This document shows positions 47,924 through 56,257 of a stretch of 64,000 nucleotides of DNA, piece by piece. Location of the stretch: contig CAZZKF010000004.1 of NCBI GenBank assembly GCA_964654995.1, positions 31,738 through 95,737 on the forward strand. Direction: 5' to 3'. Position numbers and translations under genes: made by a program. This DNA comes from CAZZKF01 sp964654995. Its GTDB lineage: Bacteria; Pseudomonadota; Alphaproteobacteria; CAZZKF01. Each line of letters starts with the position of its first letter. Positions within the stretch are counted from its first letter, which is position 1. Under the pieces are notes generated by a model. That model was not told where the DNA came from. It searched no databases and was given only the letters and a program-made list of their open reading frames with translations.

Positions 47924-48045
47924 GCGCGCCCTCAAGGGGCTCCGAACAACGCAAATAGCTTTCAAAGCAAAGATATATTATAGATTGAAAAACAGTCTGT
48001 TATTCAAGCGGGTTAATGTTATTTATAAAGTGCAATGGAGTTACA

Positions 48046-48657
48046 TCACGGGCGCTGAACCGTGGCGGTGACGGTGATCGTCTGGCCACTTTTTCCCGGA
48101 AAATCCTTGAACATGGCATCGACCAGATAGGGCATGACATCACCGAGGCGGTCGGTCTTGCCGAGACTCGAGGCGCGGCCTTCGAACACCACGCTTGAGT
48201 CGGCGCGGCGCACCAGGACCAGGCGCAATTCGCGCAGGAACAGCGGCCGGGTGCTCGACGACAGCCCGAAGGCGGTGGAAATGCCGCCGCCGACGTGACG
48301 GCCATAGCCGCCGACCCCGACCCCGACGGTCACCGGCGGATTGGCGGCATCCGGGTCGGCGACCGGCCCGGGCCGCACGCCATAGGAGATTCGCGCATAA
48401 AGGTCGGGCTCGGTGCCGGGCGGGGCCGGGCGATAGCCGTAAGTGCCAAGCCGGCTGCCGATCAACTGGGCAAAGGCGCGGAATTCGGGCGAGTCGGCCA
48501 ATGCCGGGTCCTCGGGCACAACCCGCAGCGTCTCGCCGGCCGGCGGCGCGAGAATGTGAAAGCGGGTGACATCGGTGGTCAGGCGATCGGCGCAGCCGGC
48601 CAGCAGCAACACCGCGGCGATGCCGATCCAGACCCTTATTCGGCGCTTCGTCATCAC
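48046..48657 (-). CDS. DUF4136 domain lipoprotein
   Basis: 203 aa. Lipoprotein signal with lipobox LLAGC near residue 22 (VWIGIAAVLLLAGCAD); Ala follows Cys, so outer-membrane retention is expected. The body is a DUF4136-like domain (TTDVTRFHILAPPAGETLRVVP..; YARISYGVRPG; STRPLFLRELRLVLV; VFEGRASSLGKTDRL). Family function is unknown. The central region VGVGVGGYGRHVGGGISTAFG is glycine-rich, as is common in this family. Two adjacent ATGs at 48657/48654 make the start uncertain by one codon. Confidence 0.82.
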   Translation of the reverse strand: MMTKRRIRVWIGIAAVLLLAGCADRLTTDVTRFHILAPPAGETLRVVPEDPALADSPEFRAFAQLIGSRLGTYGYRPAPPGTEPDLYARISYGVRPGPVADPDAANPPVTVGVGVGGYGRHVGGGISTAFGLSSSTRPLFLRELRLVLVRRADSSVVFEGRASSLGKTDRLGDVMPYLVDAMFKDFPGKSGQTITVTATVQRP

Positions 48658-48748
48658 GGTCTTCCCCTTGCTCTCGCCGCCGTCACTCCGCCGGCCATAT
48701 TATCTGTGCCGGGGCGATGAAGTCATCCGTCTTGGAGACGGGCGATGT

Positions 48749-48767
48749 TTTCGAATCGTTAACCATG
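48749..48767. promoter_or_regulatory. Candidate CtrA half-site TTAACCAT between divergent lipoprotein genes
   Basis: TTAACCAT (48760-48767) equals the CtrA half-site, with TTTT in place of TTAA seven bases before it. It lies in the 229-nt divergent region between the DUF4136 gene (48657, -) and the TadD-like gene (48887, +). Half-sites occur by chance, so this is weak. Confidence 0.3.
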
Positions 48768-48886
48768 ATGGGTCATACCTGAACAGGACATGAAGATCGG
48801 GCCGCAGGCGCCCGGATCGTGGCGTGGCAGGCCCGGGCCATGGCCTTGCCTTGAGGCGAAGACAGGCCCAGGACAAGAGTTCGGCA

Positions 48887-50134
48887 ATGACATCGGATCA
48901 GACAAGAGGCCCTGGCCGGTTCGCCGCTTTTGCGGCGCTGATTGCCTTTGGCGTTCTTGGTGGCTGCGCCAGCACGCCGCCCGGCAATTACGATACGACC
49001 CAGCGGGTCGGGCCGCGTCCCGATTTCGATCCGCCGGCGATGGTCCGAGTGGCCGATGATCTGCTGCGCTCGGGCGATACCGCCAATGCCCTGGGTCTCT
49101 ATCGCCGGGCCAGCGAGCGCGACCCGAAAAACGCCAGGGCCCTGGCCGGTCTCGGCACCGCCTATCTGGCGCTGGGCGGCGTGAACGAGGCAGCGGAGGC
49201 CTTTGCCCGGGCGCTGGCCATCGATCCCGGGCTTGGGCGCGCGCGTCTGGGCCGCGCCCAGGCGCTGATTCGCCAGGGCCGCCCGCGGGCGGCCCTGGTC
49301 GAGCTCGAATCGCTGTTGCTGTCCGACCCCAAAAACCCGAAAGTATTCAATGCCATGGGCATCGCGCTCGATCTGCTGGGCAAGAATGCCGAGGCCCAGA
49401 TCCGTTACGGACAGGGCCTCGATCTGGCCCCCGATGATGTCAGCCTGCGCAGCAATCTCGCCTTGTCCTTTGCCGTTTCCGGCACCTTCGAGACGGCCAT
49501 TGGCCTGCTGCGCGCCCTGGCGCGTGAGGCGCAGGCGGATGCCACCGTGCGGCAGAATCTGGCACTGGTTTACGGTCTGGCCGGACAGTTCGATATGGCC
49601 GAGTCGCTGGCCCGCATGGATCTGCCGGAAGACGCGGTGCGCGCCAATCTTGCCTATATCGCCGAGATCCGCAGCCTGAACCGCCGCCGTCTCGCCGCCG
49701 CCGTCATCCTAGGGGACCCGGATCTGCTGCAGCCCGAAGAGCTGCTGGCAGCGCGCGCGGCACCTTCATCGTCGCCAGCACCCCCGAAGGTGCCGCCGGT
49801 CGAGGACGCGCAACCGCCGACGCCGGCTGTGACCGCGCAAGCGACACCATTATCCGAGCCGTCACAGCCCGCCAGTACGCCGGAGCAGCCCCATCGCCTG
49901 ACCCTTGCCGATTACCAGTCCCGGGCCCAGGCACTCATCGCCTGGGAGGCCTTGTTGCGCACCAATGCCGATCTGCTGGAAGACCTGGCGCCCGAGGTGC
50001 GCGAGGTCAGGGACACAGACGACGAGCAGGTGCGCTATGTGCTCGGCACCGAGGTAACGGGACCGACGCTGCAGGTGCGCGATCTGTGCCGGACGCTGAC
50101 GGCCCGCGGGATCGATTGCCGGCTGTCCGAGTAG
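48887..50134 (+). CDS. TadD-like TPR lipoprotein
   Basis: 415 aa. The signal peptide ends in lipobox VLGGC (Cys about residue 26). Several TPR units follow, e.g. ALGLYRRASERDPKNARALAGLG, EAAEAFARALAIDPGLGRARLG and KNAEAQIRYGQGLDLAPDD. A Pro/Ala/Ser-rich linker (about residues 285-335) joins an 80-aa C-terminal part (ending LCRTLTARGIDCRLSE) that has the look of a SPOR-type domain. TadD is the pilotin-like TPR lipoprotein of Tad/Flp pili, but no other tad gene is in the window. The ATG at 48887 is preferred; an in-frame Met at 48824 would add 21 charged residues before the signal. Confidence 0.82.
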   Translation: MTSDQTRGPGRFAAFAALIAFGVLGGCASTPPGNYDTTQRVGPRPDFDPPAMVRVADDLLRSGDTANALGLYRRASERDPKNARALAGLGTAYLALGGVNEAAEAFARALAIDPGLGRARLGRAQALIRQGRPRAALVELESLLLSDPKNPKVFNAMGIALDLLGKNAEAQIRYGQGLDLAPDDVSLRSNLALSFAVSGTFETAIGLLRALAREAQADATVRQNLALVYGLAGQFDMAESLARMDLPEDAVRANLAYIAEIRSLNRRRLAAAVILGDPDLLQPEELLAARAAPSSSPAPPKVPPVEDAQPPTPAVTAQATPLSEPSQPASTPEQPHRLTLADYQSRAQALIAWEALLRTNADLLEDLAPEVREVRDTDDEQVRYVLGTEVTGPTLQVRDLCRTLTARGIDCRLSE

Positions 50135-50141
50135 CGTCGCC

Positions 50142-50375
50142 TCAGGACGGCGGGTTGTTTTCGTCCGGCTCCAGCAGGCGGTGGAGGTGGACAATCACAT
50201 ATTTGACATGGGCATCGTCCACATGCTGGTGGCTGGCTGCCCGCCAGGCATCATAGGCGGTCTTGTAATTGGGAAAGATGCCGATGATATCAAGGGCGTC
50301 GAGGTCCTCGAAATCGTGGCCGCGCGGGTCCTTGACCCGACCGCCGAAGACCAGATGCAGCAGTTCGTTCGCCAT
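50142..50375 (-). CDS. DUF4170 domain protein
   Basis: 77 aa. ELLHLVFGGRVKDPRGHDFEDL followed by DIIGIFPNYKTAYDAWRAASHQHVDDAHVKYVIVHLHRLLEP is the DUF4170 family, a small cytoplasmic protein characteristic of alphaproteobacteria, with no known function. It helps place the organism. Convergent with the TadD-like gene (7-nt spacer). Confidence 0.88.
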   Translation of the reverse strand: MANELLHLVFGGRVKDPRGHDFEDLDALDIIGIFPNYKTAYDAWRAASHQHVDDAHVKYVIVHLHRLLEPDENNPPS

Positions 50376-50550
50376 GACATGCTTCCTCCAGATGGCCCTT
50401 AAGAGCTCACTGCGACCCTAGATGGCGGGTCAGCCCCTCCAAATCAAGTCCGTCGGCATATTTGGTGACGCAAAGGCTGGGAAAAGATGCTTGAGGTGAT
50501 TATGCTGCCGCTCCGGTTCCGGATGAGCATGAAGGCGCGAGGCGAATCGC

Positions 50551-51225
50551 ATGAACACCTCTTCACCCCAGCCCCTGAATGTCGCGGTCGTGCCGGTCAC
50601 GCCGTTCGTGCAGAACTGCTCGATCCTGTGGTGCACGGCGAACAAGAAGGGCGCGGTGGTTGATCCCGGCGGCGATATCGAGCGGATTCTCGAGGCCGTC
50701 CGCCAGCATGACGTGGAGATCGAGAAGATCCTGGTCACTCACGGCCATGTCGATCATGTCGGCGGCGTCGCGGATCTGGCCGAGCGCCTGGGCGTACCGA
50801 TCGAAGGCCCGCAGCGCGAGGATGCCTTCTGGATCGATACGCTGACCGAACAGGGGATCCGTTTCGGCTTTTCAGGGGCACGGGCTTTTACCCCCGACCG
50901 CTGGCTCGACGACGGCGACCGGGTGCGTGTCGGCGATCTCACCTTCGATGTTCTGCATTGTCCCGGCCACACGCCCGGGCATGTGGTGTTCTTTCACCCC
51001 GATGTCCGGCTGGCGGTGGTGGGCGACGTACTGTTTCACGGCTCGATCGGGCGCACCGATTTCCCGCGCGGCGATCATGCGACGCTGATTCATTCGATTC
51101 GCGACAAGCTGTTTCCGCTCGGCGACGACGTCACCTTCATTCCCGGCCATGGGCCGGCCTCGACCTTCGGCGAGGAGCGCCGCAGCAATCCCTTCGTGTC
51201 CGACGCCGCCATCGCCCAGGCGTGA
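50551..51225 (+). CDS. MBL-fold metallo-hydrolase, GloC/YcbL-like glyoxalase II type
   Basis: 224 aa metallo-beta-lactamase fold. Zinc ligands: VTHGHVDHVGG (HxHxDH), HCPGHTPGHVVF, Asp in VVGDVLFHGSIGRTDFP and His in FIPGHGPAS. The single-domain size is that of GloC (YcbL), a type II glyoxalase that hydrolyses S-lactoylglutathione or related thioesters, not of the 250-aa GloB with its extra helical domain. It may belong with the next peroxiredoxin gene 89 nt downstream in thiol/oxidant handling. Confidence 0.87.
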   Translation: MNTSSPQPLNVAVVPVTPFVQNCSILWCTANKKGAVVDPGGDIERILEAVRQHDVEIEKILVTHGHVDHVGGVADLAERLGVPIEGPQREDAFWIDTLTEQGIRFGFSGARAFTPDRWLDDGDRVRVGDLTFDVLHCPGHTPGHVVFFHPDVRLAVVGDVLFHGSIGRTDFPRGDHATLIHSIRDKLFPLGDDVTFIPGHGPASTFGEERRSNPFVSDAAIAQA

Positions 51226-51314
51226 TGCGGCCGGGAACAGGGGACTCGTTCGCGGCCCGCGGCGCGGGTTATAATAACACCCGGAATTGGACCCGAGACG
51301 GAGGCGGAGCGACA

Positions 51315-51965
51315 ATGAAACTCACCGATGAACTGGAGAAGATGAAGCAGGCGGCGCTGGAGACCATTCCGGCCGAGATCACCGAGATCATGGATGACGC
51401 CACCCGGGCGGTGGCCGACGCCGGCATTGCCGAGAACAGCCTCGGGGAAGGTGCCACCATCCCGTCCTTTTCGCTTCCCAACGCCCATGGAGAAACCGTG
51501 ACATCGAACGCGCTTCTGGCGCAGGGGCCTTTGGTCATCAGCTTTTATCGCGGCGACTGGTGCCCCTATTGCAATCTCGAGCTTCGCGCCCTTCAGGAGC
51601 GCCTCGGCGAGATCAGGGCGAAGGGCGCTACGCTGGTCGCCATTTCGCCGGAGACACCCGAGTCGAGTGCCCAGACAGTGGACAAGAACGCGCTCGAGTT
51701 CGAGGTCCTGAGCGACCTCGGCAACCGGGTGGCCGAACAGTTCGGGCTGGTGATGGTGCTGGATGAGCGCCTGCGCCCGATTTACAAGGAATGGGGGGCC
51801 GATCTGCCGGCCCGCAACGGCGACGACAGCTTTCGCCTGCCGCTGCCCGGCACTTACGTGGTTGATCGGAATGGCACGGTGGTCAAGGCCTTTGTCGATG
51901 CCGACTACCGCAAGCGCCTGGACCCGGACGAGGTGATCGCCGCGCTGGAGACGATTGCCGGCTGA
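51315..51965 (+). CDS. Peroxiredoxin-like AhpC/TSA family protein
   Basis: 216 aa. A helical N-terminal extension (MKLTDELEKMKQAALETIPAEI..) precedes a thioredoxin-fold peroxiredoxin domain: IPSFSLPNAHGETVTS, the active block SFYRGDWCPYCNLELRALQ with CxxC, VAISPETPESS and YVVDRNGTVVKAFVDADYRKR. It should reduce peroxides or disulfides; the CPYC pair is typical of the peroxiredoxin-like subfamily. The ATG follows GACGGAGGCGGAGCGACA. It converges on the ligase gene with a 7-nt spacer. Confidence 0.9.
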   Translation: MKLTDELEKMKQAALETIPAEITEIMDDATRAVADAGIAENSLGEGATIPSFSLPNAHGETVTSNALLAQGPLVISFYRGDWCPYCNLELRALQERLGEIRAKGATLVAISPETPESSAQTVDKNALEFEVLSDLGNRVAEQFGLVMVLDERLRPIYKEWGADLPARNGDDSFRLPLPGTYVVDRNGTVVKAFVDADYRKRLDPDEVIAALETIAG

Positions 51966-51972
51966 CCGGCAC

Positions 51973-53523
51973 TCACGTATCGGAAGCCAGCAGCCGGCGC
52001 AGCTCGCGCTTGAGCACCTTGCCGGACGGGTTTTTCGGCAATTCGTCGAGAAAATACACCGCCCGCGGCTTCTTGAAACTGGCCAGACAGGCCCGGCAAT
52101 GGGCGATCAGATCGGCTTCGCTGGCGGATGCACCGGCGCGCAGCACGACGGCTGCGGTGACTGCTTCGCCCCAGGTCTCGTCGGGCAGGCCGAAGACCGC
52201 GGCTTCCAGCACCGCCGGGTGGTGATAGAGCACGGATTCGATCTCCTTGGTGTAGATGTTGACCCCGCCCGAGACCACCATGTCGGTCTTGCGATCGACG
52301 ATGAACAGATAGCGGTCCTCGTCCAGATAGCCGAGATCGCCGGTGTAAAACCAGCCGTCGCGGATGGCCTGCGCCGTTGCGTCCGGCCGATTCCAGTAGC
52401 CGGAAATGACCGAGCGCGAGCGCACCAGCACTTCGCCGACTTCCCCGGGCGCGAGGTCATGGCCCTCATCATCGACAATGCGGACCTCGGCGCCGACCGC
52501 CTCACGCCCGGCCGAGGCCAGCCGGCGCATCTGCTCTTCGCTGCCGTCAAGCACATGATCGGCGGCGACCAGAAAGGTCGCTTCCAGCGTCTCGGTCAGG
52601 CCGTAGCCCTGGGTAAAGCCGCAGGGAAGCCGGGCGAGCGCCCGGCGCAGCACGGCGGGCGGCATCGGCCCGCCGCCGTAGAAGATGAGCCGCAGGCTGG
52701 AGAGATCGGCGCTCCCGAATTCCGGCGCGTTCAGGACCGCGTTCAGCATGGTGGGGACAAGCAGCGAGACACTGGCGCGATGGCGCCGGACGCCCTCAAG
52801 CCAGGCCTCGGGCGTAAACCGGGGCAGGATCACCTGGGTGCACCCCAGCATCATGTAGGTGATCCCCATGAACACCGCGCCCATATGGTAGATCGGCGTG
52901 GCGATCAGGTTGATATCATCGCCGCAACTGCGATCGGCGACGAACTGATTATACGCATTGGCTTCCAGATTGAGGTGCGAGACCATCGCCCCCTTGGGCA
53001 GGCCGGTGGTGCCGCTGGTAAAGAAGACGGCGAAGGTGTCGTCCTCGCCCATCGGCGACTCAAGCGGCGTCTGGGAGGCCCGCGCGACCAATTCGTCGTA
53101 GCGCTCGGCGCCGGGCAGATCGCCATCCACACTCCACAATCCCGGCGCTTTTTCCAGCAGGGGAAGGGTGCCGGCCACCTGTTCGCCGTAATCGGTGCCG
53201 GCGACCAGAAGCGCGGGCTCCACCTGGTTGAGAATCGCCGCCATTTCCGGCGCGGTGAGGCGGTAATTGATCGGCACAGTGATCATGCCGGCCCGCGACA
53301 GGCCGAAATAGAGCTCGATATATTCCGGGCAATTGGCCAGCAGAATGGCGACGCGCGCGCCCGCCGCCAAGCCATGGCCCAGCAGCGCGTTTGCCACCCG
53401 ATCGACCCGCTCATCGAGCTGTTTCCAGGTGATCGCGCGCGCGCCGAAGACCAGCGCCGGCCTGGCCGGGAAACGGGCGGCGTTGCGCCGGACAATCGCG
53501 TCCAACGTGCGGCCCGACGTCAT
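51973..53523 (-). CDS. Acyl-CoA synthetase (class I AMP-forming ligase)
   Basis: 516 aa. ATP/AMP motif FFTSGTTGLPKGAMVSH (residues about 167-183), YGLTET, YTGDLGYLDEDRYLFIVDRKTDMVVSGG hinge region and the C-terminal catalytic Lys in PKNPSGKVLKRELR. It activates a carboxylic acid to its CoA thioester; chain type is not readable. It is the last gene of the operon and starts 4 nt after the B12-binding protein stop, so it probably activates the acid that the mutase system uses. 2-hydroxyisobutyryl-CoA mutase systems also pair such a ligase with a split mutase. The in-frame extension upstream of 53523 overlaps the previous gene and is rejected. Confidence 0.9.
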   Translation of the reverse strand: MTSGRTLDAIVRRNAARFPARPALVFGARAITWKQLDERVDRVANALLGHGLAAGARVAILLANCPEYIELYFGLSRAGMITVPINYRLTAPEMAAILNQVEPALLVAGTDYGEQVAGTLPLLEKAPGLWSVDGDLPGAERYDELVARASQTPLESPMGEDDTFAVFFTSGTTGLPKGAMVSHLNLEANAYNQFVADRSCGDDINLIATPIYHMGAVFMGITYMMLGCTQVILPRFTPEAWLEGVRRHRASVSLLVPTMLNAVLNAPEFGSADLSSLRLIFYGGGPMPPAVLRRALARLPCGFTQGYGLTETLEATFLVAADHVLDGSEEQMRRLASAGREAVGAEVRIVDDEGHDLAPGEVGEVLVRSRSVISGYWNRPDATAQAIRDGWFYTGDLGYLDEDRYLFIVDRKTDMVVSGGVNIYTKEIESVLYHHPAVLEAAVFGLPDETWGEAVTAAVVLRAGASASEADLIAHCRACLASFKKPRAVYFLDELPKNPSGKVLKRELRRLLASDT

Positions 53524-53527
53524 GACC

Positions 53528-54589
53528 TCAACTGCGGGGCTGATGGTAGATGCGGGCGACACACGGCTCGTCCACCGGCTTGCCGTCGTCGTCGAACTGG
53601 CGCCCGAAGGTCGATTCGAACACATCCCAGCCCCATTCGCGCGGCATGATGTCCATCCACAAAGGCGTGTGCACGCAATAGGCCGAAAGCGCCCGGTTGA
53701 ACGTCCAGTCGGCGCGCGTCTTCATCACCGCGATGTTGAGCGGGTGACGGTCCGAGTCCTCGTTCTTGCCGTCGCGCATCAGCATGCCGCCGCTGGCGCA
53801 GTAATGCATGATGAAGCTGGTTTTTTCCTCATCCTCCTCGACCGTGAAGCGGTGGCCGTGGGCGCGCAGGAACTGGGCATAAGCCTCGATCAGCGGTTTC
53901 GTCGAGCCGCTTTCCTTCATCTGCATCAAGAGCGGTTTCCACACCTGCTCACCGACGTAGCGCCAGGCCTTTTCGACCGCTTCCTCGCCGAGTTCATCGC
54001 GGATAAAGGTGACCAGCAAGCCGGTCATGTCGACATACAGGTCGTGCAGGGGCCGCCATTCGTCCCAGATTGCCTGGGCTTCGCGCAAGGCGGTTTCCTT
54101 GTCACCGGCTTGAATCGCACGCTGGCAGCGCTCGAGCGGGGTTTCGGAAAGATCGGGGCGCAGCCGCGGGCCGGCCTCCGTTTCCTTGTCCTTTTCGCCG
54201 CTTTCGATGGCGGCACGCAGCCGGGCGACCAGCTCGTCGCCCAGCACACCGGGGGTAAAGACTTCGGCCACGCCGAGCGCCTTGAGGGCGGCAACGTCGC
54301 CGTCGGGGATGACGCCGCCGCAAAACACCGGCACATCCAGCCCGTGGGCCGCCATTTCCGCCATCAGCGTCTTCATCTGGGTCATGTGCTGGCCCGACAG
54401 GAAGCTCACCCCGATGGCATCGACGCCTTCCTCGATCGCCGCCTCGACGACCCGGGGCGCGCTGTTGTGGAGGCCCAGATAGATCACCTCGAAGCCGGCG
54501 TCGCGCAACAGATAGGCGACGGTGACAATGCCGGTATCGTGGCAATCCAGCCCCATTTTCGCCAGCAGCACGCGGGTGTGTTTGCTCAT
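53528..54589 (-). CDS. B12-binding mutase subunit with unrecognised C-terminal domain
   Basis: 353 aa. Residues 5 to about 130 are a coenzyme-B12-binding domain: the lower-ligand motif DxHxxG is D15-x-H17-x2-G20 in MGLDCHDTG, followed by VSFLSGQH and CGGVIP, as in the small subunits of isobutyryl-CoA and 2-hydroxyisobutyryl-CoA mutases, which are only about 135-145 aa. After a charged linker (131-150) come about 200 extra residues with a helical stretch (ALREAQAIWDEWRPLHDLY..) and a distinctive HYCASGGML (262-270). I do not recognise this part. The ATG at 54589 has AGGGAG 9 nt upstream; a TTG at 54598 is less likely. The mutase large subunit ends 24 nt upstream. Confidence 0.85.
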   Translation of the reverse strand: MSKHTRVLLAKMGLDCHDTGIVTVAYLLRDAGFEVIYLGLHNSAPRVVEAAIEEGVDAIGVSFLSGQHMTQMKTLMAEMAAHGLDVPVFCGGVIPDGDVAALKALGVAEVFTPGVLGDELVARLRAAIESGEKDKETEAGPRLRPDLSETPLERCQRAIQAGDKETALREAQAIWDEWRPLHDLYVDMTGLLVTFIRDELGEEAVEKAWRYVGEQVWKPLLMQMKESGSTKPLIEAYAQFLRAHGHRFTVEEDEEKTSFIMHYCASGGMLMRDGKNEDSDRHPLNIAVMKTRADWTFNRALSAYCVHTPLWMDIMPREWGWDVFESTFGRQFDDDGKPVDEPCVARIYHQPRS

Positions 54590-54613
54590 CGCTTGCAACT
54601 CCCTGGCGTATCC

Positions 54614-56257
54614 CTAGCGGAAAGAAAAGTTCTGGGCCCGGCGCATGGCCTGATGGCATTCGCCGAGCGTGACCTTGTTCTCGAGCGCATCGATCAGCAC
54701 CGGAACCATGTTTTCGCCCGCCTTCCAGGCCGCTTCGATGCGGCTCATGGCGGCCTGCCATTGGGCCGGGTCGCGTTTGGCACGATAGTCCTTGAGATAG
54801 GCGTGGCGCTCGGCCGTCCATTCGTCGATCCTGAACGTGTGGACCGGGATCGGCGGGTCTTCCTCGGGCGGCACGCGGAAGCGATTGACGCCGACCAGCG
54901 TGCGCTCGCCCGATTCGAGCTGCTGCTGGTTGCGATAGCGGGCCTGATTGATCTGGTCATCCAGCCAGCCGCTGCGAATCGCCGCCGCCATGCCGCCCTG
55001 GTCCTCGACCTCCCGGAGCTTGGCGGCAATCGCGCGTTCCATCTCGGTGGTCAGCCGCTCGATGTAATAGGAACCGCCCAGGGGATCGACGGTCCGGGTA
55101 ATCCCGGTCTCATAGGCGATTACCTGCTGGGTGCGCAGCGCAATGCGCGAGGAGTGTTCGGTGGGCAGCCCGTGGCCCTCGTCATAGGAGCACAGGTGGA
55201 TCGACTGCGCCCCGCCGAGCGCCGCCGCCAGGGCCTCGATGCCGGCACGCACGATGTTGACCTGCGGCTGCTGGGTGGTCAGCGTGTTGCCCGCCGACTG
55301 GACTGAGAAGCGCATGCGCCAGCATTCCGGATTGGTGGCGCCGAGTTCCTCGCGCATGGTCCGGGCGTACAAGCGGCGCATGGCCCGGAACTTGGCGATT
55401 TCCTCGAAAAAATCGATCGAGGCCGAGAGAAAGAACGAGGCGCGGCGCGCAAAGCGGTTGATGTCAAGCCCGCGCGCACTGGCCATGCGGAAGATATCGA
55501 AGGCATGGCCCAATGTGAATGCCCCGTCCTCGATGGCATTGACCCCGGTTTCGCGCAGATTGTAGCCGTTGGTCACCATCCAGTTGAGGCGCGGCATGTG
55601 CTCGGTAATGAAGGCGATGTTGTCGAGGCACAGCCGCAGGGTGCCGTCGAGCGGGAAGAACTGGGTGACGGTCTGCAGCGGCCCGCCGCTCATCTGAAAG
55701 AAGGGATCATTCTGCTGGGTGCCGATGACTTGGTCAAAGGCCACGCCCTTGCGCCTGGCAACCGCCGCCAGCATCGCCAAAGTGACCGCCGAGACCGGCG
55801 GCCGGATCGAGAGCGCGTAGGACACCTGATCGGGGCCGAAGCCGTCGTACAGCGTCTCCATGTCCTCGAGCGTGCTGATGGCAACGCCGGTCACCCCGAC
55901 CTCACCTTCGGCAACCGGATCGTCGGAATCGAAGCCATAAGACGTCGGCAGATCGATGGTGATGACAAAGCCGTTGGCGCCGTTCTCGTGCAGATAACGG
56001 ATGCGGGCATTGCTTTCGCGGGGCGAGCCGAAGCCGACCTGAAAGCGGCGCGTCCAGATACGCTTGCGGTACATGCCGGGATACGGCCCGCGGGTGAACG
56101 GATAGGACCCGGGCACGCCGAGATCGCGTTCGGGGTCGAAATCGCTCAAGGAGTCCGGCGTATAGAGCTCGTCGATCTCAAGCCCGGCGCTGGAGCGGAA
56201 GGTCTGCGCCTCGGTCGGATCGCGCGGTGCCGTGGCGGCAGGACGAGGCGATTTCAT
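54614..56257 (-). CDS. B12-dependent acyl-CoA mutase-like large subunit, divergent active site
   Basis: 547 aa, homologous to the substrate-binding TIM-barrel half of methylmalonyl-CoA mutase (MCM); it lacks a B12 domain, which the next gene supplies. Anchors: SNARIRYLHENGANGFVITIDLPTS, EGEVGVTGVAI, GTQQNDPF, NIVRAGIEALAAALGG, DPLGGSYYIE. Key MCM residues differ: Tyr89 (RQYAGF) is Gln73 (RFQVGF), the block carrying Arg207 (NDILKEFMVR) is replaced by NDPFFQMSGG, catalytic His244 (SGYHMQEAG) is Asn233 (NGYNLRETG), and the HCQTSGWSL block reads SVQSAGNTL. It is therefore neither MCM nor a standard isobutyryl- or hydroxyisobutyryl-CoA mutase. It overlaps the hydantoinase B gene by 4 nt. No MeaB-type chaperone gene is nearby. 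Confidence 0.88.
   Translation of the reverse strand: MKSPRPAATAPRDPTEAQTFRSSAGLEIDELYTPDSLSDFDPERDLGVPGSYPFTRGPYPGMYRKRIWTRRFQVGFGSPRESNARIRYLHENGANGFVITIDLPTSYGFDSDDPVAEGEVGVTGVAISTLEDMETLYDGFGPDQVSYALSIRPPVSAVTLAMLAAVARRKGVAFDQVIGTQQNDPFFQMSGGPLQTVTQFFPLDGTLRLCLDNIAFITEHMPRLNWMVTNGYNLRETGVNAIEDGAFTLGHAFDIFRMASARGLDINRFARRASFFLSASIDFFEEIAKFRAMRRLYARTMREELGATNPECWRMRFSVQSAGNTLTTQQPQVNIVRAGIEALAAALGGAQSIHLCSYDEGHGLPTEHSSRIALRTQQVIAYETGITRTVDPLGGSYYIERLTTEMERAIAAKLREVEDQGGMAAAIRSGWLDDQINQARYRNQQQLESGERTLVGVNRFRVPPEEDPPIPVHTFRIDEWTAERHAYLKDYRAKRDPAQWQAAMSRIEAAWKAGENMVPVLIDALENKVTLGECHQAMRRAQNFSFR

Noticed and set aside
54614..56257. Calling the mutase subunit methylmalonyl-CoA mutase
   Set aside because: Tyr89, Arg207 and His244 equivalents are all changed, so the specific name is not supported.
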